Positions 5,525-7,689 of a DNA stretch of 7,689 bases are shown here, one piece after another (the first letter of the stretch is position 1; each line of letters opens with the position of its first letter). The translations under genes and the position numbers were made by a program. The notes beneath the pieces are model-generated. The model did not search any database. It was not told the origin of the DNA and worked only from the letters and a program-made list of their open reading frames with translations. The DNA comes from Acidobacteriota bacterium (GTDB lineage: Bacteria; Acidobacteriota; Vicinamibacteria; Vicinamibacterales; CAVVIG01), in NCBI GenBank assembly GCA_003222555.1, contig QHWL01000114.1:1-7689 (forward strand), written 5' to 3'.

Positions 5525-6610
5525 TCAGTTCTCGGATTTTTGCTTCTTCGTGGCTTCCTCGGCTGCCTTCTCATCGGCACGAGCGCCACTGAGAATGCCT
5601 ACCAGCCCCGTGTTGCCCTCGTGACACGCGTACTCATAAATCCGATCGTTAGACCGCCTCAAGGGAATCATGACGGTCCACGGCTTCGTCCACGTCGTTG
5701 GATCCTCGACGGTGATCTCATATCGAATCGTGTCAGAATCGACACGCGTGAACCGCTCAACGACATGCAAGTTCTCCGCTGCTCCCCTGAGGCTGCTTTT
5801 CGGTGAGTAGTTCGTCGTGTCGACGACGAGCGTGTTACCCTCCCAACGACCACGCGAATCTCCGTGCCACTGCCGGATGTTTTGCTCGACATGCGGACGC
5901 GCATCGAGCGGGATGATCCGAGCGTCGTGGATTGTCTCCTGGTAAATCGCCACGTACTGAGGTGTCTGCACGAATTGGTAATAACTGTTATAGCCGGCGC
6001 CAAGCCTCGGTACACCGAACGAGATGCACCGCTCTGACAGGCTTCGGTCCTCGGGGCCGGCGGCCAGCCGTTTCCTGGCCGCCTCGGCGGCGGCCTGCTT
6101 CGCCTGCCCCTGGGGTGTCAAAGGAGGAAGTCGTCCATCGGGCGGATCCACAATGAGAGACGTTCGGTTGTCCCAGTCTCTCGCGACGAGCCAAAACTGG
6201 TTGTAGTCGCCGGTGAGGCCGTCTGTGGATACGAATTTTTTGGTGTCGGTCAACAGGGTTTCGAAGAGGGTGTCCCCGAACGCGGCGTCTCCGTCGCCGC
6301 TGAACAACTCATCCGACCGTTTTTTCAGTGCGGCCAGCTCGTCGTCGGTAAGAGTTTGTCTGCCTGCCAACTGCTTCGGCCGCTCCAGGGGCGTTATGCT
6401 GTTGTTCGCCCAGACTCCTTCCAAACTCGGCTGGCCGTCCACGGTACGTGGTACCGTCCACGTTTTTGGCGCGGCTGTAGCCTTCGCGTTTGAGGCAGTC
6501 GTACCCTTGGCGGTCTTTGCCGCCTGGGCAGCTGTCGTGACGGACATCATCGATACGGCCGCGACCACGACCGCCACTGCAACCAGTGAACCGAGAAATC
6601 GATGGCGCAT
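5525..6610 (-). CDS. Secreted protein of unknown function, downstream copy of a tandem pair (intact)
   Basis: This is a 361-residue protein. Residues 1-30 are a signal peptide (hydrophobic core about 7-23, likely cleavage after AQA), followed by an Ala/Thr/Lys-rich stretch to about 49. The conserved-looking body starts at TVDGQPSLEGVWANN (56-70) and includes HGDSRGRWEGNTLVVDTTNY (249-268), LHVVERFTRVDSDTIRYE (281-298), VEDPTTWTKPWT (301-312) and EYACHEGN (326-333). I recall this type as frequent, often multicopy, in Acidobacteriota-like genomes, with no known function. The charged tail EEATKKQKSEN ends the protein. The ATG at 6610 is chosen because GAGGAGG (6623-6617) lies 6 bases upstream; a TTG at 6628 would begin upstream of that site. 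Its first 350 codons are nearly identical to the copy to its right, and its first 302 bases are overlapped in another frame by that copy's read-through. Confidence 0.85.
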   Translation of the reverse strand: MRHRFLGSLVAVAVVVAAVSMMSVTTAAQAAKTAKGTTASNAKATAAPKTWTVPRTVDGQPSLEGVWANNSITPLERPKQLAGRQTLTDDELAALKKRSDELFSGDGDAAFGDTLFETLLTDTKKFVSTDGLTGDYNQFWLVARDWDNRTSLIVDPPDGRLPPLTPQGQAKQAAAEAARKRLAAGPEDRSLSERCISFGVPRLGAGYNSYYQFVQTPQYVAIYQETIHDARIIPLDARPHVEQNIRQWHGDSRGRWEGNTLVVDTTNYSPKSSLRGAAENLHVVERFTRVDSDTIRYEITVEDPTTWTKPWTVMIPLRRSNDRIYEYACHEGNTGLVGILSGARADEKAAEEATKKQKSEN

Positions 6611-6611
6611 T
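5561..6611. repeat. Tandem direct repeat, first unit (period 1,078 bases)
   Basis: Bases 5561-6611 match 6639-7689 with a constant offset of 1,078. Comparing by eye I find only four differences in 1,051 bases: 5564 (t/g), 5570 (c/t), 5573 (a/g) and 6287 (g/a). The unit spans the first 350 codons of the unknown-function gene plus one upstream base. It stops matching just before the last 11 codons, which exist only in this copy. Confidence 0.95.
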
Positions 6612-7688
6612 TGAAGCCTCCTCACCAACTAAGTCCGCGGCGGCCTTTTCGTCGGCACGAGCGCCACTGAGAATGCCTACCAGCCCCGTGTTGCCCTCGT
6701 GACACGCGTACTCATAAATCCGATCGTTAGACCGCCTCAAGGGAATCATGACGGTCCACGGCTTCGTCCACGTCGTTGGATCCTCGACGGTGATCTCATA
6801 TCGAATCGTGTCAGAATCGACACGCGTGAACCGCTCAACGACATGCAAGTTCTCCGCTGCTCCCCTGAGGCTGCTTTTCGGTGAGTAGTTCGTCGTGTCG
6901 ACGACGAGCGTGTTACCCTCCCAACGACCACGCGAATCTCCGTGCCACTGCCGGATGTTTTGCTCGACATGCGGACGCGCATCGAGCGGGATGATCCGAG
7001 CGTCGTGGATTGTCTCCTGGTAAATCGCCACGTACTGAGGTGTCTGCACGAATTGGTAATAACTGTTATAGCCGGCGCCAAGCCTCGGTACACCGAACGA
7101 GATGCACCGCTCTGACAGGCTTCGGTCCTCGGGGCCGGCGGCCAGCCGTTTCCTGGCCGCCTCGGCGGCGGCCTGCTTCGCCTGCCCCTGGGGTGTCAAA
7201 GGAGGAAGTCGTCCATCGGGCGGATCCACAATGAGAGACGTTCGGTTGTCCCAGTCTCTCGCGACGAGCCAAAACTGGTTGTAGTCGCCGGTGAGGCCGT
7301 CTGTGGATACGAATTTTTTGGTGTCGGTCAACAGGGTTTCGAAGAGGGTGTCCCCGAACGCGGCATCTCCGTCGCCGCTGAACAACTCATCCGACCGTTT
7401 TTTCAGTGCGGCCAGCTCGTCGTCGGTAAGAGTTTGTCTGCCTGCCAACTGCTTCGGCCGCTCCAGGGGCGTTATGCTGTTGTTCGCCCAGACTCCTTCC
7501 AAACTCGGCTGGCCGTCCACGGTACGTGGTACCGTCCACGTTTTTGGCGCGGCTGTAGCCTTCGCGTTTGAGGCAGTCGTACCCTTGGCGGTCTTTGCCG
7601 CCTGGGCAGCTGTCGTGACGGACATCATCGATACGGCCGCGACCACGACCGCCACTGCAACCAGTGAACCGAGAAATCGATGGCGCAT
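6309..7688 (-). CDS. Upstream copy of the tandem pair, stop codon lost, reads on into the next copy
   Basis: The frame opens with ATG at 7688, one base from the right edge, so its ribosome binding site is not visible. Residues 1-350 are the same as in the downstream copy: signal peptide, RGRWEGNTLVVDTTNY motif and EYACHEGN motif. After ADEKAA (345-350, ending at 6639) the sequence departs. It lacks the EEATKKQKSEN tail and its stop, crosses the 28-base spacer in frame, and reads the neighbour's first 302 bases in a different frame to a stop at 6311-6309, giving 459 residues. The last 109 residues look non-native (Arg/Gly-rich, no recognisable motif). The other two frames both stop within the spacer (TAG at 6631-6629, TGA at 6624-6622), so a one-base insertion or deletion near 6632-6650 would restore a protein of about 353 residues. 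Gene, broken gene and assembly error are all possible. Confidence 0.7.
   Translation of the reverse strand: MRHRFLGSLVAVAVVVAAVSMMSVTTAAQAAKTAKGTTASNAKATAAPKTWTVPRTVDGQPSLEGVWANNSITPLERPKQLAGRQTLTDDELAALKKRSDELFSGDGDAAFGDTLFETLLTDTKKFVSTDGLTGDYNQFWLVARDWDNRTSLIVDPPDGRLPPLTPQGQAKQAAAEAARKRLAAGPEDRSLSERCISFGVPRLGAGYNSYYQFVQTPQYVAIYQETIHDARIIPLDARPHVEQNIRQWHGDSRGRWEGNTLVVDTTNYSPKSSLRGAAENLHVVERFTRVDSDTIRYEITVEDPTTWTKPWTVMIPLRRSNDRIYEYACHEGNTGLVGILSGARADEKAAADLVGEEASNAPSISRFTGCSGGRGRGRIDDVRHDSCPGGKDRQGYDCLKREGYSRAKNVDGTTYRGRPAEFGRSLGEQQHNAPGAAEAVGRQTNSYRRRAGRTEKTVG
6617..6623 (-). promoter_or_regulatory. Ribosome binding site of the downstream duplicated copy
   Basis: GAGGAGG at 6623-6617 sits 6 bases before ATG 6610. 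It fixes the start of the intact copy and lies inside the read-through frame of the upstream copy. The two copies could therefore be coupled on one transcript. Confidence 0.6.
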
Positions 7689-7689
7689 T
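6639..7689. repeat. Tandem direct repeat, second unit, continuing to the right edge
   Basis: This is the partner of 5561-6611. The match is still perfect at the last base of the window, so the repeat may extend past the edge. A 27-base non-matching segment (6612-6638) separates the units and carries the ribosome binding site of the downstream copy. All four differences between units are synonymous in the shared reading frame. Confidence 0.95.

Noticed and set aside
6441..6457. Perfect 7-base inverted repeat with a 3-base loop (ACGGTAC-gtg-GTACCGT), repeated at 7519-7535
   Set aside because: It lies inside coding sequence for WTVPRTVD, has no T-run, and its second occurrence is explained by the gene duplication.

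Overview
The window is a high-GC bacterial segment, probably from Acidobacteriota (Vicinamibacterales-like) or a similar soil or sediment lineage. That placement is inference. It rests on a class I / class II cytochrome c fusion protein, on a secreted protein of unknown function (motifs such as RGRWEGNTLVVDTTNYS and EYACHEGN) that I recall being common in such genomes, and on the Tat-exported and metallo-beta-lactamase-fold enzymes. No database search was possible.

Layout, left to right: the first codons of a divergent minus-strand gene (1-42); a 281-base gap; a diheme c4-like cytochrome c (324-1340, +); an exported class B3-like metallo-beta-lactamase-fold hydrolase (1349-2317, -); a two-heme class I / cytochrome c'-type fusion (2432-3370, +); a Tat-exported alpha/beta hydrolase (3396-4280, -) preceded by a possible 8-residue leader peptide; an exported amidohydrolase-superfamily protein (4406-5389, +); and two near-identical tandem copies of a secreted protein of unknown function (5525-6610 and 6309-7688, both -). 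Strands alternate strictly until the tandem pair, so nearly every gene is its own transcription unit, paired convergently (gaps of 8, 25 and 135 bases) or divergently (gaps of 114 and 125 bases).

Every complete protein carries an N-terminal export signal, so the region reads as a periplasmic or secreted set: two c-type cytochromes for electron transfer and three hydrolase-fold enzymes of unknown substrate. No complete known pathway can be assembled from it, and I see no defence system, CRISPR array, tRNA, rRNA or transposase.

The most notable points are: the 1,078-base-period tandem duplication, in which the transcriptionally upstream copy has lost its stop and reads on into the next copy, with synonymous differences concentrated at one edge; a lysine where the alpha/beta hydrolase should carry its catalytic nucleophile; the leader-peptide arrangement before that gene; and a consensus-hexamer promoter placed almost on top of the start codon of the fused cytochrome gene.
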